From NCBI GenBank assembly GCA_017395085.1, contig JAFPWF010000019.1, positions 1 through 64,000 on the forward strand: 64,000 bases of DNA. Direction: 5' to 3'. Below the pieces are notes generated by a model. That model was not told the origin of the DNA. It ran no database searches and was given only the letters and a program-made list of their open reading frames with translations. The stretch is from Oscillospiraceae bacterium (GTDB lineage: Bacteria; Bacillota; Clostridia; Oscillospirales; Oscillospiraceae). Position numbers and translations under genes: made by a program. How positions within the stretch are numbered: position 1 is the first letter of the stretch; each line of letters starts with the position of its first letter. Of this stretch, positions 1 through 8,541 are shown in pieces.

Positions 1-111
1 AAGTTCCAGAGATTCAAAGACTTCACGGACTGCCTGCAGAAATTCAGGTTCATGGGAGTCGCGTTTCTCTACTTCGGCATAGACCCGCTTCAGATACTCG
101 TTTGTAAGCAT
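1..111 (-). CDS. gdhA: NADP-type glutamate dehydrogenase, N-terminal fragment (runs off the window)
   Basis: Only the first 37 codons lie in the window; the gene continues past base 1. The start is ATG at 109-111, with an AAGGAGG ribosome binding site just upstream on the minus strand. The peptide has the arrangement typical of hexameric GdhA N termini: a Lys-Arg-Asp stretch, then EPEF and QAVREV, comparable to KRD...EFAQAVREV of the E. coli enzyme. The family reductively aminates 2-oxoglutarate with ammonia to give glutamate in the cytoplasm. This fits an ammonia-assimilating anaerobe. The assignment rests on N-terminal resemblance only. Confidence 0.8.
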   Translation of the reverse strand, partial: MLTNEYLKRVYAEVEKRDSHEPEFLQAVREVFESLEL

Positions 112-172
112 AAGTGCCTCCTTGTGAATTGTTTATAAATTGTTGTTTCAGCGCAAAGCGCCTCTTTATTCA

Positions 173-200
173 AGTATAACATAAACCGATAAAACTTCAA
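173..200 (-). promoter_or_regulatory. Candidate gdhA promoter
   Basis: On the minus strand TTGAAG (195-200) and TATACT (173-178) are separated by 16 bases, about 60 bases upstream of the gdhA start. Spacing and hexamers fit a sigma-A promoter. Confidence 0.55.
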
Positions 201-245
201 GAGAAAAAGTACTGTGATTCATGAGAGTTTCTAATGAATGATGCA

Positions 246-281
246 AAAAGAAGGTTCACCCATTCCGGTGAACCTTCTTTT
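246..281. terminator. Terminator hairpin downstream of nadE
   Basis: A perfect 15-bp inverted repeat (246-260 with 267-281) has a 6-base loop and is flanked by A and T runs. It lies 42 bases past the nadE stop and separates it from the gdhA promoter. Confidence 0.85.
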
Positions 282-322
282 CAATAGACCTGTGAAGGCG
301 CCTGAAGCCCGCGGCTGTGCGC

Positions 323-2218
323 TTAATCCTGTGTGAGAGATTCCAGATCCTTCAGGAAGAGAGTGTTTTCCGCGTCAGACGGAATCAGGAAGCCGACGCG
401 CGGCGATACCGTAAAGGCCTCGACGGCGGGGCCGTCCATCAGGCAGCTGCGCTTGAACTGCTGGCTGAACAGGCGCTTGCAGTAGCTTGTGAGCCAGCGC
501 ACCAGTTCCTCGTCCGTGAACTCCTTGCCGTAGGCCTGCTTTGCCAGACGGAAGGTCTTGGACGGGGTAAAGCCGCAGATCAGCATCTTGTGGGTAAAGA
601 AGTCCTGCAGGCTGTAGGAGCCTACGGCGTCCTCGCTCTTCTGCTCAATCTGATCGTCGTGGATGGGCAGCAGCTCCGGCGTCACCGGGCAGTCCAGCAC
701 GTCGTAGAGCGCTGCTTTGAGCACACGGTCCTCGGTGGTGTCGGCAATGTAGCGTACGTTTGCGCGGACCTGCGTTTTGGTAAGGCCCATGTTCACGTCA
801 TACATGCTGGTGTGGTCGCCGTTGTAGGTGCACCAGCCGTCAATGAACTCGCTGAGGTCCTCAGTGCCCACGTCCAGGCCGTTCACCTTGTTGGCAATGT
901 CCATCAGCACCTGGGTGCGCTCGCGAGCCTGGGCGTTTTCGTAGGCGATGGAGTAATCGTCGTGCGCATGGCCGATGTCGTCAAAGTGCTGGTACACTGC
1001 CTTGCCGATGTCGATCACGCGGACATCGGCGCCGATCTGCTCGGCCACGATGATGGCGTTGCTCTTCGTGCGGGACGAGGTGCCGAAGCAGGGCAGGGTG
1101 CAGGCGACCACGTTGATTGAGGGGAGTCCCATGCGCTTGACGGCCATGGCGCTGACCATGACTGCCAGGGTCGAGTCGACCCCGCCCGAAATGCCGACCA
1201 CGCAGTGGGTCAGATGGGCGTACTGCATGCGCTTGACCAGGCCGGAAACCTGGATGTCGAGCATCCTGCGGCAGTACTCGGGCAGTTCCTCACTCGTCTC
1301 CGGGAGGTGGGGATGCATGAGGTATTTGCGGGTCAGGCCGGTTTCGGTGAGCTCGCCGCCCCAGGAGAAGGAGAGATAGTCGCACTCTTCATCAAAGCAG
1401 CCGCTCTCGCGCCGCAGGCCCATCATGTGCTCCACATCGATTTCGGAAACGGCCAGGCTGTCTTCCTGCTCGACAGAGGCAAGGATGCTGCCGTTTTCCG
1501 CAACCAGGCAGAGCCCGGAAAACACATGGTCGGTTGTGCTCTCGCCCTTGCCGGGCGCGGCGAGCACCATGCCGCAGCGGAACTGTTTTGACTCATAGCG
1601 GGCGTTCAGCTCGGCTTCTTGCCGGGAACTGACGCTTGCAGGGAAGGAAGCCATCTGCGCGATGACGGTTGCGCCGGCTTCCGCGTGGGCGGCGGCAGGG
1701 CTTGCAAAGCGGTCGAGCCCCGCGCTGACCTCCACGGCAACGCGCAGGTCGGGCATGTTCTCATGCTCAAAGAGAACCTCATCAGACATGGTCACCAGGC
1801 CGTATCCTTCCAGCTCCACCTCATGGCAGCTGCCGGGTTCCGGCACCGAGAAGTAGGCGTCCGGCGCATCAGCCTGCGGGACCAGGGCGAGGATCTCACC
1901 CTCATACAGCGCCGCGGCAACATTGTAAACCTTCGCCCCGACCGCCAGCGGCAGCCCGACGAAAACCAGCATATCCGCGCCTTCGGTCGCAGGGACGACC
2001 TTCAGCAGCGCCTGCTCGGCGCCGCTGAGCAGAACGCGGTGCTGGAACAGGTCGTAGCAGCTGCAGCCGGTGATGCAAAGCTCCGGAAAGACCAGAACGC
2101 GGACGTCCTGTTCCTTTGCCTTGTGAATGACCTCGATGATGCGTTCGGCGTTCCAGTCGGCGTCCGCCACCCGAAGTACCGGGGAAGCGGCGGCGACTTT
2201 TACGAATCCGTTTTTCAT
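323..2218 (-). CDS. nadE: NAD+ synthetase with a degenerate nitrilase (glutaminase) domain
   Basis: This is a 631-aa two-domain NadE. The nitrilase-like half spans about residues 1-290; the ATP-pyrophosphatase/NAD synthetase half follows, with an SGGVDS P-loop near residue 345. The family amidates deamido-NAD+ to NAD+ using ammonia released from glutamine by the nitrilase domain. That site needs Glu-Lys-Cys. Here Glu46 (FPELCITG) is present, but the Lys position (usually VPK) reads VPQ (Gln115) and the nucleophile (usually EVCEDLW) reads EVSAGLD (Ser165). The loop after residue 115 is also shortened. I infer loss of glutaminase activity and use of free ammonia. An AGGCG-type site precedes the ATG, and the gene sits 18 bases downstream of glyQS, so the two are probably cotranscribed. 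Confidence 0.93.
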   Translation of the reverse strand: MKNGFVKVAAASPVLRVADADWNAERIIEVIHKAKEQDVRVLVFPELCITGCSCYDLFQHRVLLSGAEQALLKVVPATEGADMLVFVGLPLAVGAKVYNVAAALYEGEILALVPQADAPDAYFSVPEPGSCHEVELEGYGLVTMSDEVLFEHENMPDLRVAVEVSAGLDRFASPAAAHAEAGATVIAQMASFPASVSSRQEAELNARYESKQFRCGMVLAAPGKGESTTDHVFSGLCLVAENGSILASVEQEDSLAVSEIDVEHMMGLRRESGCFDEECDYLSFSWGGELTETGLTRKYLMHPHLPETSEELPEYCRRMLDIQVSGLVKRMQYAHLTHCVVGISGGVDSTLAVMVSAMAVKRMGLPSINVVACTLPCFGTSSRTKSNAIIVAEQIGADVRVIDIGKAVYQHFDDIGHAHDDYSIAYENAQARERTQVLMDIANKVNGLDVGTEDLSEFIDGWCTYNGDHTSMYDVNMGLTKTQVRANVRYIADTTEDRVLKAALYDVLDCPVTPELLPIHDDQIEQKSEDAVGSYSLQDFFTHKMLICGFTPSKTFRLAKQAYGKEFTDEELVRWLTSYCKRLFSQQFKRSCLMDGPAVEAFTVSPRVGFLIPSDAENTLFLKDLESLTQD

Positions 2219-2236
2219 GTTTCAGCGCCTCCGGAA

Positions 2237-3673
2237 TCAGAGCCGGATCCGCTCGGCGATGTAGGAACGGACCTCGCTGACCGGGATGCGGACCTGCTGC
2301 ATGCTGTCGCGCTCACGGACTGTGACGCAGTTGTCTGCGGGGTCGGTCTCGGTACCGACGGTATTGAAGTCAAAGGTGACGCAGAACGGCGTGCCGATTT
2401 CGTCCTCGCGGCGGTAGCGCTTGCCGATGGAGCCGGTCTCGTCGTAGTCGCACATGAAGTCCTTGGAGAGCTCCTGATACAGCTCCAGTGCGGGGCCGGT
2501 CAGGACGTCTTTCTTTGACAGCGGCAGAATTGCGCACTTGAAGGGAGCGAGAGCCGGGTGCAGCCGGAGCACGGTGCGCACATCGTCCTTGCCCTTCTTG
2601 TCCTGACCGACGACTTCCTCGTCATAGGCGTCGCAGAGCACCGAAAGCACGGTGCGCTCCACGCCGAGGGAAGGCTCGATGACAAAGGGAATGTAGTGCT
2701 CGTTCTTCTCCTGGTCGTAATAGGTCAGATCCTGGCCGGAGGTCTCCTGGTGCCGTGTCAGGTCGTAGTTGGTGCGGTCGGCAACGCCCCAGAGTTCGCC
2801 CCAGCCGAACGGGAACAGGAACTCAAAGTCGGTGGTGGCCTTGGAGTAGAAGGACAGCTCCGCGGGATCGTGGTCGCGCAGGCGGAGGTTCTCTTCCTTC
2901 AGGCCGATCGTGAGCAGGAAGTTCTTGCAGAAGCTGCGCCAGTAGTCAAACCACTCCAGGTCGGTGTCCGGCTCGCAGAAGAACTCGAGCTCCATCTGCT
3001 CGAACTCGCGGACACGGAAGATAAAGTTGCCCGGGGTGATCTCGTTGCGGAAACTCTTGCCGATCTGCGCAATGCCGAAGGGCAGTTTGCGGCGGGTCGT
3101 GCGCTGCACGTTCACAAAGTTGGTGAAGATGCCCTGCGCCGTCTCGGGACGGAGGTAGACTGTGTTCTTCGCGTCCTCGGTGACGCCCTGGAAGGTCTTG
3201 AACATCAGGTTGAACTGACGGATATCGGTAAAGTTGTGCTTGCCGCAGGTGGGGCAGGGGACTTCGTGCTCGTCGATAAAGGCCTTCATTTCGGCCTGAG
3301 AGTAGGCGTCGATGGGCTTCGGCAGTTCAAAGCCGACGCTGGAGCACCAGTCCTCAATGACCTTGTCGGCGCGGAAACGCTCGTGGCACTCGCGGCAGTC
3401 CATCAGCGGGTCGGAGAACCCGCCCAGATGGCCGGAGGCAACCCAGGTCTGCGGGTTCATCAGGATGGCGGCGTCCAGACCGACGTTGTAGCGGTTTTCC
3501 TGCACGAACTTCTGCCACCAGGCGCGCTTGACGTTGTTCTTGAGTTCTACGCCCAGAGGGCCGTAGTCCCAGGTGTTGGCAAGACCGCCGTAGATCTCGC
3601 TGCCGGCGAAAATGAAGCCGCGGTTTTTGCATAGGGCGACAATCTTGTCCATTGTTTTTTCGGAGTTTTTCAT
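2237..3673 (-). CDS. glyQS: Glycyl-tRNA synthetase, single-chain dimeric type
   Basis: The 478-aa protein charges tRNA-Gly with glycine. It is the eukaryote/archaea-like homodimeric class II type found in many Firmicutes and Actinobacteria, not the alpha2beta2 E. coli type. Visible features are the N-terminal GSEIYGG...WDYGPLG segment, the class II motif 2 region ([20 protein letters not shown]), and motif 3 (GVERTVL). A CRECH...CPTCGKH pair between residues 90 and 145 looks like a zinc-binding insertion. The C-terminal anticodon-binding domain starts near residue 365. Many firmicute glyQS genes have a T-box leader. None is visible here: there is no GGTGGNACC in the 250 bases upstream. Confidence 0.96.
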   Translation of the reverse strand: MKNSEKTMDKIVALCKNRGFIFAGSEIYGGLANTWDYGPLGVELKNNVKRAWWQKFVQENRYNVGLDAAILMNPQTWVASGHLGGFSDPLMDCRECHERFRADKVIEDWCSSVGFELPKPIDAYSQAEMKAFIDEHEVPCPTCGKHNFTDIRQFNLMFKTFQGVTEDAKNTVYLRPETAQGIFTNFVNVQRTTRRKLPFGIAQIGKSFRNEITPGNFIFRVREFEQMELEFFCEPDTDLEWFDYWRSFCKNFLLTIGLKEENLRLRDHDPAELSFYSKATTDFEFLFPFGWGELWGVADRTNYDLTRHQETSGQDLTYYDQEKNEHYIPFVIEPSLGVERTVLSVLCDAYDEEVVGQDKKGKDDVRTVLRLHPALAPFKCAILPLSKKDVLTGPALELYQELSKDFMCDYDETGSIGKRYRREDEIGTPFCVTFDFNTVGTETDPADNCVTVRERDSMQQVRIPVSEVRSYIAERIRL

Positions 3674-3736
3674 TTGTTTCGTTACTTTCCTTTCCCGCGG
3701 CTGGCTGCCGCGTAAAACCTGTTTGATGACTGCAGT

Positions 3737-3765
3737 ACTATATCACAATTCAACCCCGTCCGCAA
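3737..3765 (-). promoter_or_regulatory. Candidate glyQS-nadE promoter
   Basis: On the minus strand TTGCGG (3760-3765) and TATAGT (3737-3742) are 17 bases apart, about 64 bases upstream of the glyQS start. Confidence 0.6.
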
Positions 3766-3840
3766 CCGTTGACAGAAAACTGTCAAGACCGGAAAAACTC
3801 AGCGCCGGCAGGGAAACTTCCGCCTTTCTGCAGAGAAAGA

Positions 3841-3904
3841 ATGTAAAGCACGCTTGACATCTTAAAGCAGCTGTGATAAGATGAGCATGTAAAGCAAACT
3901 TTAC
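3841..3904 (+). promoter_or_regulatory. Promoter of the XRE/membrane-protein pair, flanked by direct repeats
   Basis: TTGACA (3854-3859) and TAAGAT (3877-3882) are separated by 17 bases. The decamer ATGTAAAGCA occurs just upstream of the -35 (3841-3850) and again just downstream of the -10 (3887-3896). The second copy is also part of a GTAAAG-CAAA-CTTTAC dyad (3889-3904). This is the expected geometry for an autoregulatory operator of the downstream XRE protein. Confidence 0.65.
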
Positions 3905-3926
3905 GTTTTTTGAAGAAGGTGACGCA

Positions 3927-4124
3927 TTGAAAAACCGAATCGAAGAGATCCGGAACCTGCGGGGAATCCGCCAGGAAGAACTGGCCAGGCAGCTCGGAGT
4001 TTCCAGGCAGACCATCAGCTCTCTCGAGAACGGGCGCTATAACCCGTCCATCCTGCTGGCGTACCGGATTGCCCGTTATTTTGACATGAGCATCGAAGAA
4101 GTATTCATTTTTGAGGAGGAGTAG
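3927..4124 (+). CDS. Small XRE/Cro-type transcriptional regulator
   Basis: The 65-aa protein is essentially a single HTH_3 domain. A recognition helix (SRQTISSLENGRY) and the conserved QEELARQLGVS turn are visible, with an acidic C-terminal tail. It resembles the short YgzD/YozG-type regulators usually paired with a small membrane protein. Translation appears to start at TTG (3927) with AAGGTG upstream; no ATG fits. The next gene starts two bases after its stop, so the pair is one transcript. The repeats around its promoter suggest autoregulation. The target and signal are unknown. Confidence 0.88.
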   Translation: MKNRIEEIRNLRGIRQEELARQLGVSRQTISSLENGRYNPSILLAYRIARYFDMSIEEVFIFEEE

Positions 4125-4126
4125 CC

Positions 4127-4534
4127 GTGTACTATAACAACAGGAGGCTGGCGCTGAGCATTTTCTGGGTCGTTGTCGGTGCGGTTCTAGTAGTCCTTTC
4201 GGTGACAGAGGTGCTGGATTCGTCCGTGTATGCCGGGATGGGCGGGGCGCTGATGGCGGTCGGATGCCTGCAGGCGATCCGGAATGTGAAATACAGAAAG
4301 GACCCGGAGTTCCGGGAAAAGGTCGACATCGAGCTCAATGACGAGCGCAGCAAATACCTGCGCATGAAAAGCTGGGCCTGGACGGGTTACATCGTCGTAC
4401 TGGTGCAGGCGGTCGGCGTCATCGTGGCCCTGGTTCTCGGCAACGAGACGGTGCAGCTGGTGCTGGCGTACTCCGTCTGCCTGATCCTGGCGGTCTACTG
4501 GGTCGTTTACATGATTCTGAACAAAAAGTACTGA
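4127..4534 (+). CDS. Small four-helix membrane protein of unknown function
   Basis: The 135-aa protein has two hydrophobic hairpins. Residues about 8-50 form one pair of membrane segments and about 83-132 the other, joined by a charged cytoplasmic stretch (residues 53-80) containing DIELNDERSKYLRMKSW. That motif is common in firmicute DUF2178-like proteins encoded next to short XRE regulators. Start is GTG at 4127 with GAGGAGG inside the end of the upstream gene. The co-encoded regulator probably controls it. No enzymatic residues are recognisable. Confidence 0.75.
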   Translation: MYYNNRRLALSIFWVVVGAVLVVLSVTEVLDSSVYAGMGGALMAVGCLQAIRNVKYRKDPEFREKVDIELNDERSKYLRMKSWAWTGYIVVLVQAVGVIVALVLGNETVQLVLAYSVCLILAVYWVVYMILNKKY

Positions 4535-4555
4535 GCGGAACTGAACATGAAACCG

Positions 4556-4600
4556 GAGCATTTGCCGCAAGCTTTAGGGATTCGGCAAATGCTCTTTTCT
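4556..4600 (+). terminator. Rho-independent terminator
   Basis: A 12-bp stem (GAGCATTTGCCG with its complement) is followed by TTTTCTT, just after the membrane-protein gene. Confidence 0.85.
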
Positions 4601-4655
4601 TATTCGGGAAAAGCGTGTATAATACGGCCGTCAAGTAATTCCTGCAGGATGGATT

Positions 4656-6143
4656 ATGAGTACTGAAACCGAAAACAGCATCCACACGGCCGGCGGCGGG
4701 GAACAGGGTTCCCGGCTGCAGAAGCGGCTGCTGGCGGCGCTCGGTGCGGCGTTCATTCTGGCGGCCGTTCTCTTCCTGGCGGACGCGCGGCGCCCGCAGT
4801 TTTACATGCTGGCCGGGAAAGAGATCGAGACCGCCCTGGGCGAACCTTTTGAGGACCCCGGCGTCTACGCCGTGCTGACCGGCAGAGTCTTCGGCGAGGG
4901 GAAGCGTCGCCTCCCGGTCCGGACCGATGGGGCCGTGGACACCTCCCGCCCCGGCAGTTACGAGCTGGCCTATGCGACGGAGTACCTCGGCCGCGAATAC
5001 CGCTGCACGCGCAGAGTACAGGTCGCGGACAAAACCGCTCCGGTGATCACGCTGCAGAACAGAGAAGAATATTATGTAAACTGGCTGGAAGGATATGAGG
5101 AGGAAGGCTTCACCGCCTGGGACAACGCCGACGGCGATCTTACCGGCCGCGTGACGGCCGTGCGCCGGGGCGAATCGATCGTCTACTCCGTGTCGGATGC
5201 CGCCGGGAATACGGCGACTGCCGAGCGCGTACCGGTCTACACGGTCGGTCCGCCGGAATTCCGTCTGAACGGAGAAACGGACGTCCGCATTACCGCAGGC
5301 TTTCTCCCTTATGAAGACCCAGGCTGCACGGCGTCGGACCGTTACGGCCATGACATGACCGACCGCATCCGGGTACAGGGTGAAGTGATACCCTGGCGGG
5401 CCGGTACTTACGAACTGGTATATTCCATTACGAATCGCACGGGAGAGATGGTTTACACGGTCCGCCGCGTTACGGTGGATGCGGTTCCGACGCCGGACCC
5501 GGTGGAACCGGAGGGGAAGACGATCTATCTGACTTTTGACGACGGGCCCGGCCGCTACACCGATAAACTGCTGGACGTGCTGGACAAGTACGGGGTCAAG
5601 GCAACCTTCTTTGTCACCTGCGACCAGCCGGATTACTTCAGCTGCATCGCCCGCGCTCACGAGGCGGGGCATGCCATCGGGGTCCACAGCGCCTCGCACG
5701 TGTACGATGAGATCTATTCGAGCGAGGAGGCCTTTTTTGCCGATTTCCGAAAGGTGCTGGACATGATCGCCGAACAGACAGGCGAGACCACAGCCATCTG
5801 CCGCTTCCCGGGCGGGAGCGACAACACCGTCAGCAGCTTCAACCCCGGCATCATGACAAGGCTGGCCTCCGACGTCAGGGATCTGGGATATCAGTACTTT
5901 GACTGGAACGTGTATTCCGGCGATGCCGGCGGCAAAGGCGCGACCACGGAGAGCGATACGGTTTTTCAAAATGTTACCGAAGGCATCGCCGACAAAAAAG
6001 TCGCCGTCGTCCTCCAGCATGACATCAAGAGCTACAGCGTCGACGCGGTGGAAAGCATCATCCTCTGGGGCCTGGAGAACGGCTATACCTTCCTTCCGCT
6101 GGATCCGGCCAGCCCGACCGTACACGAAAAAATCGCAAACTGA
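4656..6143 (+). CDS. Membrane-anchored polysaccharide deacetylase with bacterial Ig-like repeats
   Basis: The 495-aa protein has a short cytoplasmic N terminus, one membrane segment at about residues 26-46, and two or three beta-sandwich repeats of the DUF5011 type at about 50-275 (FEDPGVYA and YEDPGCTA mark two of them). A NodB domain follows at about 285-490. The NodB metal site is clear: TFDDGP supplies the catalytic base and metal Asp, HSASH supplies the two metal His, and RFPGGSD is motif 3. Such enzymes remove acetyl groups from GlcNAc/MurNAc of peptidoglycan or from secreted glycans outside the membrane. A TATAAT lies at 4618-4623. coaX and a transporter follow closely in the same direction. 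Confidence 0.9.
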   Translation: MSTETENSIHTAGGGEQGSRLQKRLLAALGAAFILAAVLFLADARRPQFYMLAGKEIETALGEPFEDPGVYAVLTGRVFGEGKRRLPVRTDGAVDTSRPGSYELAYATEYLGREYRCTRRVQVADKTAPVITLQNREEYYVNWLEGYEEEGFTAWDNADGDLTGRVTAVRRGESIVYSVSDAAGNTATAERVPVYTVGPPEFRLNGETDVRITAGFLPYEDPGCTASDRYGHDMTDRIRVQGEVIPWRAGTYELVYSITNRTGEMVYTVRRVTVDAVPTPDPVEPEGKTIYLTFDDGPGRYTDKLLDVLDKYGVKATFFVTCDQPDYFSCIARAHEAGHAIGVHSASHVYDEIYSSEEAFFADFRKVLDMIAEQTGETTAICRFPGGSDNTVSSFNPGIMTRLASDVRDLGYQYFDWNVYSGDAGGKGATTESDTVFQNVTEGIADKKVAVVLQHDIKSYSVDAVESIILWGLENGYTFLPLDPASPTVHEKIAN

Positions 6144-6157
6144 GAGGGGAAAACTCC

Positions 6158-6925
6158 ATGATACTTGCAATTGACGCCGGCAATACCGACATCACCTTCG
6201 GCACCATCGAGGACGGTGTCATCGGCACGGTCGCGCGCATCCACACCGAGCGGGACTACACCCCGGAAGAGTACGGCATCAAAATCAAATCCCTGCTGGA
6301 TTACTACGGCGTGGACCCGCACTCCCTTGAAGGGGCAATTCTCTCTTCGGTTGTGCCCCCGGTTACGAATGTGCTGCGACTCGCGGTGAACCGTCTCACA
6401 GGGCTGGACTGCCTGGTGGTCGGCCCCGGCATCCGTACCGGCATGAACGTCCGCATTGACGACCCCACGACTCTTGCCGCGGACCTTGCCGTCGGGAGCG
6501 TTGCGGCCATCGCGTGCTACGGCGCGCCCGCCATTGTCCTGGAATTCGGCACTGCGACCAGCATGGTGGTAGTGGACGCGCGGAGCAGCTACCGCGGCGG
6601 CGTCATTATGCCGGGGGTGCGCATGGGTCTGCAGGCACTTTCCAGCGGCACCAGCCTCCTGCCGGACGTTGCCCTCACGGCGCCGGCAAAGGTCATCGGC
6701 ACCAACACTGCCGACGCGATGCGTTCCGGTGCCGTGTATGCAACCGCTTCGATGATCGACGGCATGATCGCCCGCATGGAAGAAGAACTCGGCTGTGCGT
6801 GCACCGTGGTGGCAACCGGGCGGAACGCGCCGGAAATCCTGGCACATTGCAGGCGCGACATTCAGTACGATGAGAACCTGCTCCTGAAAGGCCTCTGGGT
6901 CCTCTACCGGAAAAACCGCGCATGA
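6158..6925 (+). CDS. coaX: Type III pantothenate kinase-like protein with divergent catalytic motifs
   Basis: The 255-aa protein has the ASKHA fold of PanK-III. The N-terminal phosphate loop DAGNTD and the pantothenate loop PGIRTGM are intact. CoaX would phosphorylate pantothenate in the first committed step of CoA synthesis. Two motifs differ from the usual enzyme: the GADR segment reads AADL (Asp kept, Arg lost), and the DFGTAT segment reads EFGTATS, replacing a conserved acidic catalytic residue by Glu. It may be an active variant or a paralogue with another role. The ORF overlaps the next gene by ATGA, so translation is coupled. Confidence 0.8.
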   Translation: MILAIDAGNTDITFGTIEDGVIGTVARIHTERDYTPEEYGIKIKSLLDYYGVDPHSLEGAILSSVVPPVTNVLRLAVNRLTGLDCLVVGPGIRTGMNVRIDDPTTLAADLAVGSVAAIACYGAPAIVLEFGTATSMVVVDARSSYRGGVIMPGVRMGLQALSSGTSLLPDVALTAPAKVIGTNTADAMRSGAVYATASMIDGMIARMEEELGCACTVVATGRNAPEILAHCRRDIQYDENLLLKGLWVLYRKNRA

Positions 6926-7857
6926 ACGCTTCGCAGAAAGAACAAAACAGCAAAAGGCTGCTCGGGAATCTGCTCCTGATCCTGACGGCAATGATCTGGG
7001 GCTGCGCCTTTGTGGCGCAGCGCAGCGGGATGGAGCATATTGAGCCGCTTACCTTCAACGCGGCGAGGCTGGTCCTCGCTTCCGCAGCGGTCGGCACGCT
7101 GGCGCTTGTCACCGGCAGGAGAAGGGCCGCTGCGCAGCCGGACCGGACGCCTGAGCAGGTGAGGGAGGAGCGCCGCGCCACCGTGCTCGGCGGCATCTGC
7201 TGCGGCTGTTTCATGGCGGCATCCAGCGCCCTGCAGCAGATGGGGCTTGTCTACACCGAGGCCGGAAAGGCCGGCTTTATCACGGCGCTGTACATGCTGC
7301 TGGTACCGGTGCTCAGCTTCGTCCTGTTCCGCAAAAAGCACACCGTCCAGGTCTGGATCGCTGTAGCGATCGGACTAGTCGGACTGTACCTGCTGTGTAT
7401 GGCTGAGAGCCTGCGCCTGAACCGCGGTGATGCGCTGATTTGCCTCTGCGCGTTGACGTACAGCGGGCACATCCTCTGCACGGCCCACTTTGTGCAGAAG
7501 GGGAACCCGGTCGGAATTGCAGCCCTGCAGTTTATGACGGCCGCCGCCATTACGCTGCCGCTGGCCTTTCTGACCGAGGAACCGACCTGGGCGAAAGTCG
7601 CGTCGGCTGCCGTCCCCATCCTTTACTGCGGCCTCTGCTCCAGCGGCATCGGCCATACGCTGCAGATCGTGGCGCAGAAATTTACCGACCCCACGGTCGC
7701 ATCCCTGCTGATGAGCCTGGAGTCGGTGTTCGCGGTGCTGGCCGGGGCGCTGCTCCTCGGAGAACGCATGAGCGGCAGGGAACTGCTGGGCTGCGTCATT
7801 ATGTTCGCGGCAATCGTGCTGGTTCAAATCCCGCTGCCGAAAAAGAAGCACGCATGA
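6922..7857 (+). CDS. EamA/DMT-family transporter
   Basis: The 311-aa protein has ten hydrophobic segments arranged as two EamA repeats (about residues 13-150 and 165-305). The family-typical MIWGCAFVAQR start of helix 1 and ALLLGERMSGRELLGC in the second repeat are visible. DMT carriers export amino acids, nucleosides or small metabolites. The substrate cannot be read from sequence. A ~25-residue cytoplasmic insertion rich in Arg and Glu follows helix 2. The start codon overlaps the coaX stop. Confidence 0.88.
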   Translation: MNASQKEQNSKRLLGNLLLILTAMIWGCAFVAQRSGMEHIEPLTFNAARLVLASAAVGTLALVTGRRRAAAQPDRTPEQVREERRATVLGGICCGCFMAASSALQQMGLVYTEAGKAGFITALYMLLVPVLSFVLFRKKHTVQVWIAVAIGLVGLYLLCMAESLRLNRGDALICLCALTYSGHILCTAHFVQKGNPVGIAALQFMTAAAITLPLAFLTEEPTWAKVASAAVPILYCGLCSSGIGHTLQIVAQKFTDPTVASLLMSLESVFAVLAGALLLGERMSGRELLGCVIMFAAIVLVQIPLPKKKHA

Positions 7858-7860
7858 AAT

Positions 7861-7895
7861 AAGACCTCCGATCTGCTGATCGGAGGTCTTTGATG
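7861..7895. terminator. Bidirectional terminator between convergent genes
   Basis: A perfect 12-bp stem (7861-7872 with 7879-7890) has a 6-base loop and a T run. It lies between the DMT transporter and the exonuclease, which converge here. Confidence 0.85.
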
Positions 7896-7909
7896 TCTTT
7901 TGCGGAAAA

Positions 7910-8449
7910 TCAGGCCCTCCGGAAAGAATAGGTCCGGATGTGCTGCCTGACATCGGCGCCGCTTTCCAGGTACCGCAGCAGGATTTCCGCGCAGGCATGG
8001 CTGTCGCTTTCAGCATGATGGTGGTTGAGGGCGATGCCGTAGTAATCGCACAGTGTGTTCAGTTTGTGGCTCATCCCAGGCAGAATCCGTCTTCCCATCT
8101 GCACGGTGCATAGATAGCGCGCATAGGGCTTCCAGTCGATTTCATAATAATCCAGGCACTTTTTTAAAACGCCCAGGTCAAAAACCGCGTTGTGCGCTAC
8201 CAGCAGCCCGCTTGACATCAGCGGCTCGATCTGCGGCCACAGTTCCGGAAAAGTCGGGGCATCCCGCACCAGTTCTTCATCAATTCCCGTCAGGCGGATG
8301 TTGAAGGCGTCAAAATCTGTTTCCGGGTTGATCAGAGAACTGAATTCATTTGTGACGACCCCGTCTTCCAGTACCGTAATGCCGATGGCGCTCATGCGGT
8401 TGCAGCGGTAGTTCGGGGTTTCAACGTCAAAGATAATAAATCTGGACAT
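7910..8449 (-). CDS. DnaQ-like 3'-5' exonuclease
   Basis: The 179-aa protein is a stand-alone DEDDh exonuclease. ExoI is FDVETP (the two acidic metal ligands), ExoII is AHNAVFDLG, and ExoIII is HHAESDSHAC, whose His and Asp complete the active site. It is similar to the epsilon proofreading subunit and to RNase T-like enzymes, but has no polymerase attached. It probably trims DNA or RNA ends in the cytoplasm. A TATACT box lies about 40 bases upstream. A short ORF and a structured element lie further upstream on the same strand. Confidence 0.9.
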   Translation of the reverse strand: MSRFIIFDVETPNYRCNRMSAIGITVLEDGVVTNEFSSLINPETDFDAFNIRLTGIDEELVRDAPTFPELWPQIEPLMSSGLLVAHNAVFDLGVLKKCLDYYEIDWKPYARYLCTVQMGRRILPGMSHKLNTLCDYYGIALNHHHAESDSHACAEILLRYLESGADVRQHIRTYSFRRA

Positions 8450-8541
8450 GGTTCCTCTGCGAATAGTCAGGATTCTTGCGGTTCAGTATATCACAGAATC
8501 AATCACAATGGTAGTGCGAAAGACCGGACGATGAAAAAGCC

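Noticed and set aside
3674..3926. T-box leader before glyQS
   Set aside because: The region has an ordinary promoter but neither a GGTGGNACC sequence nor a terminator.
4419..6170. 583-codon open frame on the minus strand
   Set aside because: It is antisense to the polysaccharide deacetylase, whose NodB motifs are unmistakable, and it runs through a terminator.
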